From positions 2,854,001 through 2,918,000 of the forward strand of contig NZ_CP085524.1 in the NCBI RefSeq assembly GCF_004353525.1: a stretch of 64,000 nt of DNA, in the 5' to 3' direction. A program made the translations under genes and the position numbers. Shown one piece after another: positions 53,467 through 62,640 of the stretch (the first letter of the stretch is position 1; each line of letters begins with the position of its first letter). Source of the DNA: Zhaonella formicivorans. GTDB lineage: Bacteria > Bacillota > DUOV01 > Zhaonellaceae. Under the pieces are notes generated by a model, which saw only the letters and a program-made list of their open reading frames with translations, made no database searches and had not been told where the DNA came from.

Positions 53467-55908
53467 GTGCAGGAACAGTTGCATATTTATCCTTACCGGC
53501 GTTTGAACACTGATGATACCCCTGGAAAGGAGAAGTTAAGAAAAGACAGGCATAAAGGCGGAGGGAGACTGAAGGTTTTTTTACCGGTACACTGGTTTTC
53601 CCTGGAAGGCCTTTTTTTCTTTACTACTTGTTTTGTTTTGAGCAAAGCCCAAATTTTAGGAGGTATTTCCCCTTTTGGCCTTGCTTTTTATGCGGCAGCA
53701 GTCTCTTCTTACCGGAGGTACCTGTGGCCTATGTTTTTTGCCCTGTTATTAGGACAGGCCGTGGTGTACCAGGATCTCAGGTGGGGCATCAATGCAGCGG
53801 TTTTCACTCTTTTTACATTTTGGCAAGTAATTTTTCCCGTCAATTTTACAAAAAGATGGATTATTCTACCTGTTGGCGTCTTTTTAATTACAGCGCTTGT
53901 GAAAGCTGGTTGGGTACTGCTTAGTTCCTTTGTGCTCTATAAGATTATTGCCGTCCTGGTGGAAGGTGTGTTAGCGGCTGGTTTGGTGGCTGTATATTTT
54001 TCCTGCCTCAACACTTTACAGGCTAAAAAAATACCTTTCGGGTTAAGCAGTGAAGAAACCGTTTGTGCAGTTATTTTCTGTTTAAGCTTCTGCGCCGGTA
54101 TTTTGGATGTCGTTTTTCGGGACTTATCGTTAGGAAATATTGTTAGCCGGTATTTGATCCTGGCAACTGCCCTGATTGGCGGGGGAGGCGCAGGAGCTGC
54201 CCTTGGTTCCGTCTTGGGCATAATGCCCAGTATAATTACAATTAACGCTCCTGTGCTGGTTGGGATCTACGCTTTTTCCGGGCTGCTGGCAGGCGTCTTG
54301 GCCCAGTGGAACAAAATTGGCGCCGGTATCGGCTTTTTACTGGGTAATCTGCTGCTGTCAGTTTATCTCTTGGACCAGCAGACAATTACCACCGCTTTCA
54401 GCGAAAGCGCCATAGCGGTCATTTTGCTGTTTTTAACGCCAAACCGGCTTATTCTGCGTTTGCGTTCTGTTTCCACATGGAAAGGAATGCCTGCAGCAGT
54501 TGGTGATTACAGACGATACGGTGATCTTCTGCGCTTAAGGATCTTAGATGTGGTCAGGACTTTTGAAGAACTTTCCCATTCTTTTTTACAGCATGCCCCT
54601 GCTCCCCACCGGGTAGAAGAAGAAAAAATTCAGGGTTTGTTTAACGCTGTAGCCAAAGGGGTATGTGAGCGTTGTCCCATTTATACGGTCTGCTGGGAAA
54701 AAGATTTTTACAATACATACAAGAGTATTCTGTCAGCCTTTGGGTTGGTGGAAACCGGGGGTATTATAACGCCGGAACAGCTCCCGCCCGAATTATCCCG
54801 CCGTTGCACCCGCGGCAGGGAAATGGCGGCTACTTTAAGCTGCCTTTACGATACTTACCGGGTAGAGCGTTTTTGGCGCAGGAAAATTGCAGAAAGCCAA
54901 AATCTAATGGCCGTTCAGCTGCAGGGAGTTGCCGGAGTATTGAAAGCCACTGCGGAGGACATCAGATCTGAGGGTTATTTCCATGAGGAACTGGAAGTGA
55001 GCATCGCCGATACCTTAGAAAAAGCAGGCTTTCATTTAGAAGATGTACAAGTTTGGAAGGAAGCCCGGAGAGGGAACCTTGAGATCAACCTGAACCTGGC
55101 TGCTTGTCCCGGGGGCAATCCCTGTGAATATACAATTCTACCCTTGCTTTCCGATTTGGTGGGGCACCCCCTAATGCTTGAACGGCGCCAGTGCGGGAGT
55201 GCGGCGGGTAGCCTGAATTGTGAACTGCGCCTTCTACCTCTTCCTTCCCTACGGGTTGTCACCGGTTTTGCCCAGGAGGCTAAAAATCAGCGGCAGATCT
55301 GCGGTGACAGCTGCGCCATGTTTGATTTGCCCGGGGGTAAATTTGCCTTAATTTTAAGTGACGGCATGGGTGTGGGAGCCAAAGCCGCCAGGGAAAGTGA
55401 AACAGCGGTTTTAGTGCTGGAACGGCTATTGCTTACCGGATTTCAGCATTGCGTCGCGGTGCAAATGCTAAATTCTTTGCTCCTTCTCCGGGCTGAGGAA
55501 GAAACATTTGCTACTGTTGATTTAGCAATTATCGACCGCTATACCGGTGAGACTGAATTTTTAAAAATCGGCAGTGCACCCTCTTTTGTAGTGCGCAAAA
55601 ATAAAGTATGGGCTATTAACAATTCCACTCTGCCTGCCGGAATAATAACTAACATACCTTTGGAGCCAACGGTGGAGATGCTCCAGGCCGGGGATATTTT
55701 GGTGATGTTGACAGACGGACTGTTGGAGGCAGATAAAAAAGCGGTTAATCAGGAAGAATGGCTGGTAGGGATTTTACAAAATAACGTAAAAGGGACTCCA
55801 CAGCAAATTGCGGAGCAAATATTGCGACAGGTAAAAATAAGCGCTCAGGAAAGGCGCAGCGACGATTTGAGTGTATTAGTGGCGCAAATTGAATGGGAGA
55901 CCGCGTAA
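53467..55908 (+). CDS. spoIIE: Stage II sporulation protein E, PP2C phosphatase
   Basis: About 813 residues. The N-terminal half has some ten membrane helices (to about 330), a central FtsZ-interacting region, and the C-terminal PP2C phosphatase domain (about 600-810) with GDSCAMFDLPGGKFALILSDGMGVG and LTDGLLEADKKAV. SpoIIE dephosphorylates SpoIIAA to activate sigma-F and helps move the septum to the pole. GTG 53467 has GGGGTG 7 bases upstream; the GTG at 53452 has no such site. Confidence 0.95.
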   Translation: MQEQLHIYPYRRLNTDDTPGKEKLRKDRHKGGGRLKVFLPVHWFSLEGLFFFTTCFVLSKAQILGGISPFGLAFYAAAVSSYRRYLWPMFFALLLGQAVVYQDLRWGINAAVFTLFTFWQVIFPVNFTKRWIILPVGVFLITALVKAGWVLLSSFVLYKIIAVLVEGVLAAGLVAVYFSCLNTLQAKKIPFGLSSEETVCAVIFCLSFCAGILDVVFRDLSLGNIVSRYLILATALIGGGGAGAALGSVLGIMPSIITINAPVLVGIYAFSGLLAGVLAQWNKIGAGIGFLLGNLLLSVYLLDQQTITTAFSESAIAVILLFLTPNRLILRLRSVSTWKGMPAAVGDYRRYGDLLRLRILDVVRTFEELSHSFLQHAPAPHRVEEEKIQGLFNAVAKGVCERCPIYTVCWEKDFYNTYKSILSAFGLVETGGIITPEQLPPELSRRCTRGREMAATLSCLYDTYRVERFWRRKIAESQNLMAVQLQGVAGVLKATAEDIRSEGYFHEELEVSIADTLEKAGFHLEDVQVWKEARRGNLEINLNLAACPGGNPCEYTILPLLSDLVGHPLMLERRQCGSAAGSLNCELRLLPLPSLRVVTGFAQEAKNQRQICGDSCAMFDLPGGKFALILSDGMGVGAKAARESETAVLVLERLLLTGFQHCVAVQMLNSLLLLRAEEETFATVDLAIIDRYTGETEFLKIGSAPSFVVRKNKVWAINNSTLPAGIITNIPLEPTVEMLQAGDILVMLTDGLLEADKKAVNQEEWLVGILQNNVKGTPQQIAEQILRQVKISAQERRSDDLSVLVAQIEWETA

Positions 55909-55935
55909 AAAACCCAGTGACACACCTTTGGTTTC

Positions 55936-56041
55936 AGCTTGGCATGTATTATTTCGCTCTGGCCAAGCTCGCACGCGTTGACCTTTAGCATAGCTGCCAG
56001 CCTGGAGCGAAACAAGTCCCGCTCCATAATACATGCGGGCT
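55936..56041. repeat. 105-bp palindrome-ended element, copy 2 (inverted)
   Basis: Reverse-complement relative of the element at 10138-10242, matching in length, ends (ATAATACATGCGGGCT) and interior. Its left end has drifted (AGCTTGGCATGTATTAT). It occupies the spoIIE-tilS gap. Confidence 0.75.
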
Positions 56042-56064
56042 TAGGAGTATTTGTCGACGTCTGT

Positions 56065-56087
56065 AACCCGGGATTACCTGGGTTTTT
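56065..56087 (+). terminator. Terminator between spoIIE and tilS
   Basis: AACCCGGG/CCTGGGTT stem with a 4-base loop, then TTTTT. A short run of heptamer-like units (GCTGATAGCTTTTGGCTGAC) lies just after it at about 56098-56132; the rest of the gap to 56260 is AT-rich and empty. Confidence 0.7.
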
Positions 56088-56260
56088 ACTTTATATAAAG
56101 CTGATAGCTTTTGGCTGACAGCTGAAAGCTGCTTCATGTATATTTTTCCAGCTGGGAAGTTAAGCTAGAGAAAGGGAAAAAATACAAATTTCTTGCAGGA
56201 GAAAGACGAAAAGATGCCGAAAACTAGCCAATATCCATTTTGATAAGGATTAGGTCTGAA

Positions 56261-57658
56261 ATGCTGAACAAAGTCAAAGAAGCTATTAGGCAGTATCAAT
56301 TGCTGGACAAGGGAGATAAAGTTGTTATTGGGGTTTCCGGCGGGCCGGACTCCATAACGCTTTTATATCTGCTGAAAATGCTGCAGTCTGAATTTGACCT
56401 GATTTTGCACGTAGCCCATTTTAACCACATGTTCAGAGGGCAGGAGGCGGACGAGGAGGCTGAATTTGTCCGGGAAGTAGCTGCACGGTTGGGTCTGCCA
56501 TGTACAGTCAAAGCCCAGGATGTCCCCCGTTTTGTGGCTGAGTACAACCTTTCTCCCCAGGAGGGGGCCAGAATTTTGCGTTATAGATTTTTTTACGATT
56601 TGGCAGCACAGTTAAAGGCCAGCAAAATCGCCCTGGGACACCATGCCGATGATCAGGCGGAAACGGTACTTTTGCATCTCTTTAGGGGCAGTGGGACTGC
56701 AGGGTTGGCAGGGATGAGCCCTAAGCGGGGCAAAGTGATTAGGCCCTTATTAGGTATTACCAGGCAGCAAATTGAGGATTACTGCCGGGAAAAGGGCCTG
56801 CCCACCAGGACCGATCCCTCCAATTTCAAATCAATTTACACCCGCAATAAAATCAGGCTGGAGTTGTTACCGCTGCTTAAAAAGGACTATAATCCTAACG
56901 TGGTAGAAAATCTTAACCGGACAGCTGAAATACTCAGGGTAGAAAATGAATTTTTGGAGAAAATTACGGAAGAGGTTTTTTTAAGGATTGGACGCTCGAC
57001 TGCTTGCGAGGTTGTATTGGAAAAGAGCGGCTTCGGTGAGCTTCATCCCGCCTTGCAGCGCAGGCTCATCAGGTTTAGCTTTAAGCGTTTGGCCGGTGAG
57101 GAAAAGAGCCTTAATTATTCTTATGTCCGTGCAGCCCAAACTTATCTTTCGACCCAAAGGGGAGGTAAAAAATTAGGCCTGCCAGAAGGAATTGTACTGA
57201 AAACAGGGAAGGAGACTATAATATTTAGTAAGCTTCAGGTTGTTCCTGATTCTCCAGGATATAAAATTACCTTGGACTTGCCGGGAACGGCCCGTTTGCC
57301 GGGAGGGCTGGTTTTGACCGCCGAAGAAGTGGAGCCGGCATTTGCCAGGCAGAACTACCGCCAGGCTAAAAATTGGGAAGCATACTTGGATTTAGGGCGT
57401 ATCAAGCTGCCCCTTACTGTTCGCCCCAGAAAACCTGGTGATATTTTCCGGCCTCTCGGGCTGGGCGGCTCTAAAAAGAAGCTGAAAGACTTTTTGATTG
57501 ATCTCAAGGTGCCGCAGGCCGGGCGCAACCTCATTCCGGTGGTCACCGATGCAACGGGGCAGATTATTTGGGTTGGGGGGTACAGGATAGACGAAAATTA
57601 TAAGCTGAGAGAACAGACAAAGCGAGTCGCATATTTGAGGCTGAGCTATACCGAATAA
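56261..57658 (+). CDS. tilS: tRNA(Ile)-lysidine synthase
   Basis: 465 residues. ATP-pyrophosphatase domain with the P-loop GVSGGPDSITLLYLL near residue 30, HFNHMFRGQEADEEAEFV and LGHHADDQAETVLLHLFRGSG, then the TilS substrate and C-terminal domains (GDIFRPLGLGGSKKKLKDFLID). It changes the CAU anticodon of tRNA-Ile2 to lysidine-AU. ATG 56261 is chosen; the frame extends to TTG 56240. As in Bacillus it precedes ftsH, but hprT is missing from between them. Confidence 0.95.
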   Translation: MLNKVKEAIRQYQLLDKGDKVVIGVSGGPDSITLLYLLKMLQSEFDLILHVAHFNHMFRGQEADEEAEFVREVAARLGLPCTVKAQDVPRFVAEYNLSPQEGARILRYRFFYDLAAQLKASKIALGHHADDQAETVLLHLFRGSGTAGLAGMSPKRGKVIRPLLGITRQQIEDYCREKGLPTRTDPSNFKSIYTRNKIRLELLPLLKKDYNPNVVENLNRTAEILRVENEFLEKITEEVFLRIGRSTACEVVLEKSGFGELHPALQRRLIRFSFKRLAGEEKSLNYSYVRAAQTYLSTQRGGKKLGLPEGIVLKTGKETIIFSKLQVVPDSPGYKITLDLPGTARLPGGLVLTAEEVEPAFARQNYRQAKNWEAYLDLGRIKLPLTVRPRKPGDIFRPLGLGGSKKKLKDFLIDLKVPQAGRNLIPVVTDATGQIIWVGGYRIDENYKLREQTKRVAYLRLSYTE

Positions 57659-57668
57659 TGAACAAAAT

Positions 57669-57697
57669 TTGATAATTAAACGGAATTGTGTTAAAAT
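57669..57697 (+). promoter_or_regulatory. Sigma-A promoter of ftsH
   Basis: TTGATA, 17-bp spacer, TAAAAT: five of six matches in each hexamer, 48 bp before the start codon. Confidence 0.7.
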
Positions 57698-57744
57698 GGT
57701 TAATTATGGAGTGAGTGTACCCGATCCCGAGAGGAGGATGATGA

Positions 57745-59661
57745 TTGAACCGTATTTTTAGAAACCTGGCAATTTATTTGCTGGTAGTTTTAATTATAGT
57801 ATCTTTAATTCGCATAACCACACCGGAACAACCCCAAGTCAAAGAGCTGGCTTTTTCCGAATTTTGGCAGTTAGTTCAGCAAGGTGAGGTCAAGGAAGTA
57901 ACATTGGTAGCCGAAGAAAGGGATACTTACGCTATTGCCGGTACTTTGAAAAATGGCGAGAAGTTTACAACTACCGCTGTCAGAGGAGAAGGCAACTTAC
58001 AATTGGAGCTGGCTAATAGAGGGATCAAAGTAAACTCTAAGGCTGCCGCGGGGCCCCCCTGGTGGACTAACCTTCTGGGGACATTGCTGCCTATCTTGCT
58101 CCTGGTTGGACTTATCTTCTTCATGATGCAGCAAACCCAAGGCGGCGGAAGCAGGGTAATGCAGTTTGGCAAGAGCCGTGCAAAGCTGCATACGGATGAA
58201 AAGAAGCGAGTCACCTTTGATGATGTGGCCGGGGCCGATGAGGTAAAAGAGGAATTGGAAGAAGTCGTGGAGTTTTTAAAAAACCCAAAGAAATTTAATG
58301 AGTTGGGAGCTAAAATTCCTAAAGGGGTGCTGCTCTTTGGGCCTCCCGGGACCGGAAAGACGCTTTTGGCCAGAGCGGTGGCCGGTGAAGCCGGCGTACC
58401 TTTTTTCAGCATCAGTGGTTCCGATTTTGTGGAAATGTTTGTCGGTGTAGGCGCTTCCAGGGTACGGGACTTATTTGAACAGGCCAAAAAGAATGCACCT
58501 TGCATCGTGTTTATAGATGAAATTGACGCTGTGGGACGGCAAAGGGGCGCCGGCCTGGGTGGCGGACATGATGAACGGGAGCAAACATTGAACCAGCTGC
58601 TGGTTGAGATGGACGGGTTTAATGCTAACGAAGGCATCATAATTATTGCTGCAACCAACCGACCGGATATTTTGGATCCAGCTCTTTTAAGGCCGGGCCG
58701 TTTTGACCGGCAAATTGTGGTTGATGTGCCTGATGTGCTAGGACGAGCTGAAATTCTGAAAGTACATGTTAAAGGCAAGCCGTTGGCCGATGAGGTCAAC
58801 CTGGATGTCCTGGCTCGCCGCACGCCGGGTTTTACCGGGGCAGATTTGGCCAACCTGGTTAACGAGGCTGCGCTGCTGGCGGCACGCAGAGGAAAAAAGA
58901 AAATTGAGATGGCTGAGCTGGAAGATTCCATTGAACGGGTAATTGCAGGCCCGGAGAAGAAGTCCAGGGTAATCAGTGATTACGAAAAGAAACTGGTTGC
59001 TTATCATGAAGCGGGCCATGCTATCGTAGGCCATTATTTGCCGCATACCGACCCGCTCCATAAAGTTTCGATCATACCCAGGGGTAGGGCAGGCGGCTAT
59101 ACGTTGCTTTTGCCTAAAGAAGACAGACGCTTTATGACTAAATCGCAGATCCTCGATCAAGTGGCCATGCTGCTTGGGGGACGGGTTGCTGAAGCACTTG
59201 TCTTAAAAGAGATTAGTACCGGTGCTCAAAACGACTTGGAAAGGGCAACCGGCCTGGTTAGAAAGATTATTACCGAATACGGCATGTCAGAAGAACTGGG
59301 CCCGCTGACATTTGGGCATAAGCAGGAGCAAGTTTTTCTTGGCCGTGATATAGCCAGAGACCGCAATTACAGCGAAGCGGTGGCGTTTTCCATTGATAAA
59401 GAAGCAAGGCGCATCATGGATGAAAGCTATAACAGAGCTAAGCAGATTTTGGAACAGCATATGGACGAGTTGCATCTTATTGCCAAGACGCTGATGGAAA
59501 AAGAAACTCTGGAGGCAGAGGAATTTGAGGAATTGCTAAACGGCAAGACGCAGTCGGTGCAGGCGGCGGAGAACAAAGAGCAAAAAACAGAGGAAGCAGG
59601 CTCGGGCCAAATTGACCCGACATTGCGTTTTAACTACTGGCGCAGTTTTGATTTCTCATAA
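57745..59661 (+). CDS. ftsH: ATP-dependent zinc metalloprotease FtsH
   Basis: 638 residues. Two membrane helices (about 7-25 and 112-130) flank an extracytoplasmic domain; then the AAA+ module (Walker [14 protein letters not shown] near 198, Walker [39 protein letters not shown]) and the peptidase domain with HEAGH at about 421. It degrades membrane and regulatory proteins. TTG start behind GAGGAGGATG. The last 40 residues are a poorly conserved tail. Confidence 0.97.
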   Translation: MNRIFRNLAIYLLVVLIIVSLIRITTPEQPQVKELAFSEFWQLVQQGEVKEVTLVAEERDTYAIAGTLKNGEKFTTTAVRGEGNLQLELANRGIKVNSKAAAGPPWWTNLLGTLLPILLLVGLIFFMMQQTQGGGSRVMQFGKSRAKLHTDEKKRVTFDDVAGADEVKEELEEVVEFLKNPKKFNELGAKIPKGVLLFGPPGTGKTLLARAVAGEAGVPFFSISGSDFVEMFVGVGASRVRDLFEQAKKNAPCIVFIDEIDAVGRQRGAGLGGGHDEREQTLNQLLVEMDGFNANEGIIIIAATNRPDILDPALLRPGRFDRQIVVDVPDVLGRAEILKVHVKGKPLADEVNLDVLARRTPGFTGADLANLVNEAALLAARRGKKKIEMAELEDSIERVIAGPEKKSRVISDYEKKLVAYHEAGHAIVGHYLPHTDPLHKVSIIPRGRAGGYTLLLPKEDRRFMTKSQILDQVAMLLGGRVAEALVLKEISTGAQNDLERATGLVRKIITEYGMSEELGPLTFGHKQEQVFLGRDIARDRNYSEAVAFSIDKEARRIMDESYNRAKQILEQHMDELHLIAKTLMEKETLEAEEFEELLNGKTQSVQAAENKEQKTEEAGSGQIDPTLRFNYWRSFDFS

Positions 59662-59674
59662 GGGGGAGCGGAAA

Positions 59675-60124
59675 TTGGAAAGAACTTATGCGATGATTAA
59701 ACCTGACGGTGTACAACGGAATCTGGTGGGGGAGATTGTCCGCCGGATTGAAGCCAAGGGTTATAAGATTGTGGCCATGAAAATGCTGCAGTTAACCAAG
59801 GAAATGGCGGAAGAACACTACCGTGAGCATGTGGGTAAACCCTTTTACCCCGGTTTGGTGAGTTATATTACTTCCGGCCCGGTAATTGCCATGGTTTTGG
59901 AAGGGAAAAATGTGGTTAAAGGTATGCGCACCCTCATGGGGGCCACTAATCCGGCTGATGCCTTACCAGGTACCATCAGGGGGGATTTTGGCCTTGATGT
60001 TGGCCGTAATGTGATTCATGGCGCCGATTCGGTAGAAAGTGCTGCCAGAGAAATGGCAATCTATTTTAAACCTGAGGAGTTACTCTCTTACTCTAAGGCG
60101 GTGGAAGGCTGGCTTTACGAGTAA
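59675..60124 (+). CDS. ndk: Nucleoside diphosphate kinase
   Basis: 149 residues from TTG 59675, which follows GGGGGAG. Gives [44 protein letters not shown] and [20 protein letters not shown], with the phosphorylated histidine at about residue 115. Balances NTP pools. 13 bp after ftsH. An ACCCGGCA/TGCCGGGT hairpin without a clear T tract lies at about 60157-60179. Confidence 0.95.
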   Translation: MERTYAMIKPDGVQRNLVGEIVRRIEAKGYKIVAMKMLQLTKEMAEEHYREHVGKPFYPGLVSYITSGPVIAMVLEGKNVVKGMRTLMGATNPADALPGTIRGDFGLDVGRNVIHGADSVESAAREMAIYFKPEELLSYSKAVEGWLYE

Positions 60125-60223
60125 CGGAGAGAGACATATGCATCTACGTAAACATTACCCGGCAGCTTTTGTGCCGGGTAGCTTGCTATTATTGGAACCT
60201 GATCGCGATTTGGGGGTGGTTTG

Positions 60224-60739
60224 ATGGATACGGAAGGGCGCAGGAAAAAGATGATTGAGATTTTGCTTGCGTCGAAAGCGCCTGTAACCGGTACCGCATT
60301 AGCAAAAGAGCTGGGTGTTTCCAGACAGGTTATTGTGCAGGACATAGCGCTTTTACGGGCAGGAGGTGTGGATATAATGGCCACTCCTCAAGGATACCTG
60401 ATGCTTAGGCCTTCTGCTTGCGCCAAAGTCAGAAAGACATTTGCTTGCTTACATGATCAGACCAAGTTGGAGGAGGAACTGCTGGCCATTGTAGATTGTG
60501 GCGGCACGGTAGTGGATGTTATCGTGGAGCATCCTCTCTACGGGGATTTGCGTGGAAGCCTGAACCTTAAATCCCGTTACGATGTACAGCTTTTTCGTGA
60601 GCGGTTAGCTGAGTCACGCGCACAGCCATTGTCAATTTTAACCGGAGGCGTCCATTTACATACGGTGGAGGCAGACAATGATCAGATTATGGCGGCCATC
60701 GAGCAAAAACTCAAGGAGGTAGGGGTACTGCTCGAGTAA
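60224..60739 (+). CDS. niaR: NiaR-type (YrxA) repressor of NAD biosynthesis
   Basis: 171 residues. N-terminal HTH_11 domain (about 1-60, ILLASKAPVTGTALAKELGVSRQVIVQDIALLRAGG) and C-terminal 3H domain (about 75-170) with conserved histidines in VDVIVEHPLYGDLRGSL and TGGVHLHTVEA, the nickel/nicotinate site. Nicotinate is the corepressor in characterised members. ATG 60224 follows GGGGGTGG. No NAD genes adjoin it in this window. Confidence 0.9.
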   Translation: MDTEGRRKKMIEILLASKAPVTGTALAKELGVSRQVIVQDIALLRAGGVDIMATPQGYLMLRPSACAKVRKTFACLHDQTKLEEELLAIVDCGGTVVDVIVEHPLYGDLRGSLNLKSRYDVQLFRERLAESRAQPLSILTGGVHLHTVEADNDQIMAAIEQKLKEVGVLLE

Positions 60740-60835
60740 TCTTAAGTGCACATTTCCTTATTTTTTACCAGGAATAACAAGGAAAATTATTTCCATAACC
60801 GTCATTTTTGGCTATGATGACAGATGGAGGTCAAA

Positions 60836-61000
60836 ATGCAAAGCGTGGGTTACCAAATAACCTTCCAGACTGATGACTTGCGTGTTGCCCAGCATATCTC
60901 CAAGGTTTTAAGAGAAAAATATGGCAAGAGTATACGAGCGAGCCGAGCCGAAGTTGTAGCTGGTTCTGCCGCTGTTACCTTGATTTCAATACTTCCTTAA
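60836..61000 (+). CDS. Small protein of unknown function
   Basis: 54 residues, MQSVGYQITFQTDDLRVAQH onwards. ATG has ATGGAGG 5-6 bases upstream, a good site, and codon use looks normal. No membrane segment. Mixed helical pattern, family not recognised. It may be a truncated gene left by the IS insertion that follows. Confidence 0.5.
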   Translation: MQSVGYQITFQTDDLRVAQHISKVLREKYGKSIRASRAEVVAGSAAVTLISILP

Positions 61001-61140
61001 GCTGGAAGCTCCGGAACCTGATCAGGTGTCATAGGTGGGTAAAAAATTTAGGGTAGATAAAAATTTTAGCTGCTATTTAAGTATTTTTTTAAAGAGAAGG
61101 AGCATTCCTGTAATGAATTAAAATGAGCTTTGAAAAAAGA

Positions 61141-61213
61141 AGTACCTCCTGTTAACATACGAGGTGTCGAGGTGTCGATTAACTAGCGACCCTTAAATAA
61201 CAGAGGAGGTACT
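61141..61213 (+). promoter_or_regulatory. Hairpin masking the transposase ribosome binding site
   Basis: AGTACCTCC-TGTTA (61141-61154) pairs with TAACA-GA-GGAGGTACT (61198-61213). The latter contains the Shine-Dalgarno sequence of the transposase, so the site would be closed in transcripts reading in from outside. A tandem GAGGTGTC repeat lies in the loop. Confidence 0.65.
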
Positions 61214-61217
61214 CAAT

Positions 61218-61610
61218 ATGAAGTATAACCAGAACTCAAGAATTTTGCAAATAACAGAAAAGACTTTAATCATTGGTGTAGATGTAGCTAGCGAGACAAA
61301 TTACGCCAGAGCTTTCGATTACAGAGGCGTAGAACTAGCTAAGCTACTAAAATTCAATAATGACAACAACGGCTTCAAGACATTTTCTGAGTGGGTAAAA
61401 AGTGTGGCAAAACAACAGCAGAAGCAGCAGGTAATGGTTGGGATGGAGCCTACGGGACACTATTGGTTTACCTTTGCCCAGCATCTTAAGGATCACCAGC
61501 TGAAAATAGTACTAGTGAATCCGTTTCACGTAAAGCGAAGCAAAGAATTGGATGATAATAATCCGACCAAAAATGACCGAAAGGACCCAAAACCATTGCC
61601 ATGCTGGTAA
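61218..61610 (+). CDS. IS110 transposase, N-terminal part (frame interrupted)
   Basis: 130 residues of the RuvC-like DEDD domain: IIGVDVASETNYARAFDYRG (first Asp), VGMEPTGHYW (Glu) and KNDRKDPK (Asp pair). The frame then leaves the family sequence at 61590 and ends in PLPCW and a stop. The matching continuation is in the -1 frame (IAMLVKDGRY). ATG behind GAGGAGG. Together both parts make about 427 residues, a normal IS110 length. Confidence 0.85.
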   Translation: MKYNQNSRILQITEKTLIIGVDVASETNYARAFDYRGVELAKLLKFNNDNNGFKTFSEWVKSVAKQQQKQQVMVGMEPTGHYWFTFAQHLKDHQLKIVLVNPFHVKRSKELDDNNPTKNDRKDPKPLPCW

Positions 61611-62500
61611 AAGACGGTCGATACATGGAACCGTACATTCCCGAAGGAATTTACAGCGATTTACGAAATGCAATGGAAACCCGCTTAAGATTAGTGAAGC
61701 AGCTTAACAGCATCCGAAACAGAGTTAAACGCTGGATAAGCATATATTTCCCGGAGTTCAACAGAGTCTTTGGGGATTGGGAAGGCAAAGCAGCAATAGT
61801 AACGCTAAAAGAGTTTCCAACACCGGATAAAGTACTTGAAAAAGGCGTCGAAGGCATAGTTGCCAGCTGGAGAAAAGAAATCAGCAGAGCTGTTGGAGTT
61901 AGACGAGCCAGCCAACTAGTTGAGGCAGCAAAGATATCAGTAGGAGTACGAGAAGGATTAAGAGCAGCTCAAAATGAACTTGCCACACTACTAGAAGAAT
62001 ATGAAATGCTGCAGAGGCAATATGAAAGGACAATGGCTCTAATAGAAGAATTAGCCATGCAGATTCCCGGTATTGAAGAAATGCTAAAAATCAAGGGAGT
62101 AGGCCTCATAGCAGCAGCAGGGTTTATAGCTGAAGTAGGGGATATTACAAGGTTTGAACATCCAAAGCAGGTACAGAAGCTGGCGGGACTAAGCCTGAAA
62201 GAAAATAGCTCAGGAAAGCATAAGGGCCAAACAACTATTAGCAAACGAGGGCGAAAAAGGCTAAGATCGTTGTTATTTCAAGGGATTATGCCCATAGTGG
62301 CTAAGAACAACGAATTTAAAGAACTACACCAGTACTACACAACAAGGCCACAGAACCCGCTCAAAAAGAAACAGTCGCTAGTACTCTTATGCTGTAAGCT
62401 CATAAGGATATTTTACACCTTACTGAGAAAAGGCGTAGCTTATGACCCACAAAAAATGATGAGTGATATAAGAAGGCAAGAATTACAGGAAGCCGCCTAA
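61601..62500 (+). CDS. IS110 transposase, C-terminal part (-1 frame)
   Basis: 299 residues. A long coiled helical linker (about 110-155), then the Tnp_20 domain with IKGVGLIAAAGFIAEVGDITRFEHPKQVQKLAGLSL and SSGKHKGQTTISKRGRKRLRSLLFQ, which includes the serine proposed as second nucleophile in IS110 recombinases. It has no binding site of its own, so it is made only by frameshifting or is dead. Confidence 0.8.
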   Translation: MLVKDGRYMEPYIPEGIYSDLRNAMETRLRLVKQLNSIRNRVKRWISIYFPEFNRVFGDWEGKAAIVTLKEFPTPDKVLEKGVEGIVASWRKEISRAVGVRRASQLVEAAKISVGVREGLRAAQNELATLLEEYEMLQRQYERTMALIEELAMQIPGIEEMLKIKGVGLIAAAGFIAEVGDITRFEHPKQVQKLAGLSLKENSSGKHKGQTTISKRGRKRLRSLLFQGIMPIVAKNNEFKELHQYYTTRPQNPLKKKQSLVLLCCKLIRIFYTLLRKGVAYDPQKMMSDIRRQELQEAA

Positions 62501-62505
62501 AAAGC

Positions 62506-62626
62506 GCACCGCAACTGACAATGTTACATTTCATCCGTTTGCCAGTCAAGGGTAAAGACTGCGTCGCCGCTATCGCGGCCCCTTGACAGTCAAACTCCTG
62601 CAATGTAACAAGCAATCAAGCGGTGC
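62506..62626 (+). ncRNA. Candidate structured RNA downstream of the IS110 transposase
   Basis: Four nested perfect stems: GCACCGC/GCGGTGC (62506-62512 with 62620-62626), TGTTACATT/AATGTAACA (62522-62530 with 62602-62610), TCAAGGG/CCCTTGA (62546-62552 with 62580-62586) and GCCGC/GCGGC (62566-62570 with 62575-62579). Internal loops are symmetric (9+9 and 15+15 bases). IS110 elements encode bridge RNAs in noncoding ends, so this is a candidate; it could also be only the element's right end. Confidence 0.45.
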
Positions 62627-62640
62627 TGGAAATGTAAAAA

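Larger units (their letters stand above)
61130..62640 (+). mobile_element. IS110-family insertion sequence (ends approximate)
   Basis: A split IS110-type transposase (61218-62500) with flanking structured noncoding segments. The exact ends cannot be set: IS110 elements lack clear terminal inverted repeats and target duplications. Upstream (61141-61213) a hairpin covers the transposase binding site; downstream (62506-62626) four nested stems lie. Inserted between the niaR region and fhs. Confidence 0.8.

Noticed and set aside
53937-54221. Minus-strand frame inside spoIIE
   Set aside because: Lies wholly within the conserved membrane region of spoIIE; Pro/Lys-rich shadow translation with no binding site.
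57927-58931. 334-residue minus-strand frame inside ftsH
   Set aside because: Long, but serine-rich shadow of the AAA+ domain; the plus-strand reading has all FtsH motifs.
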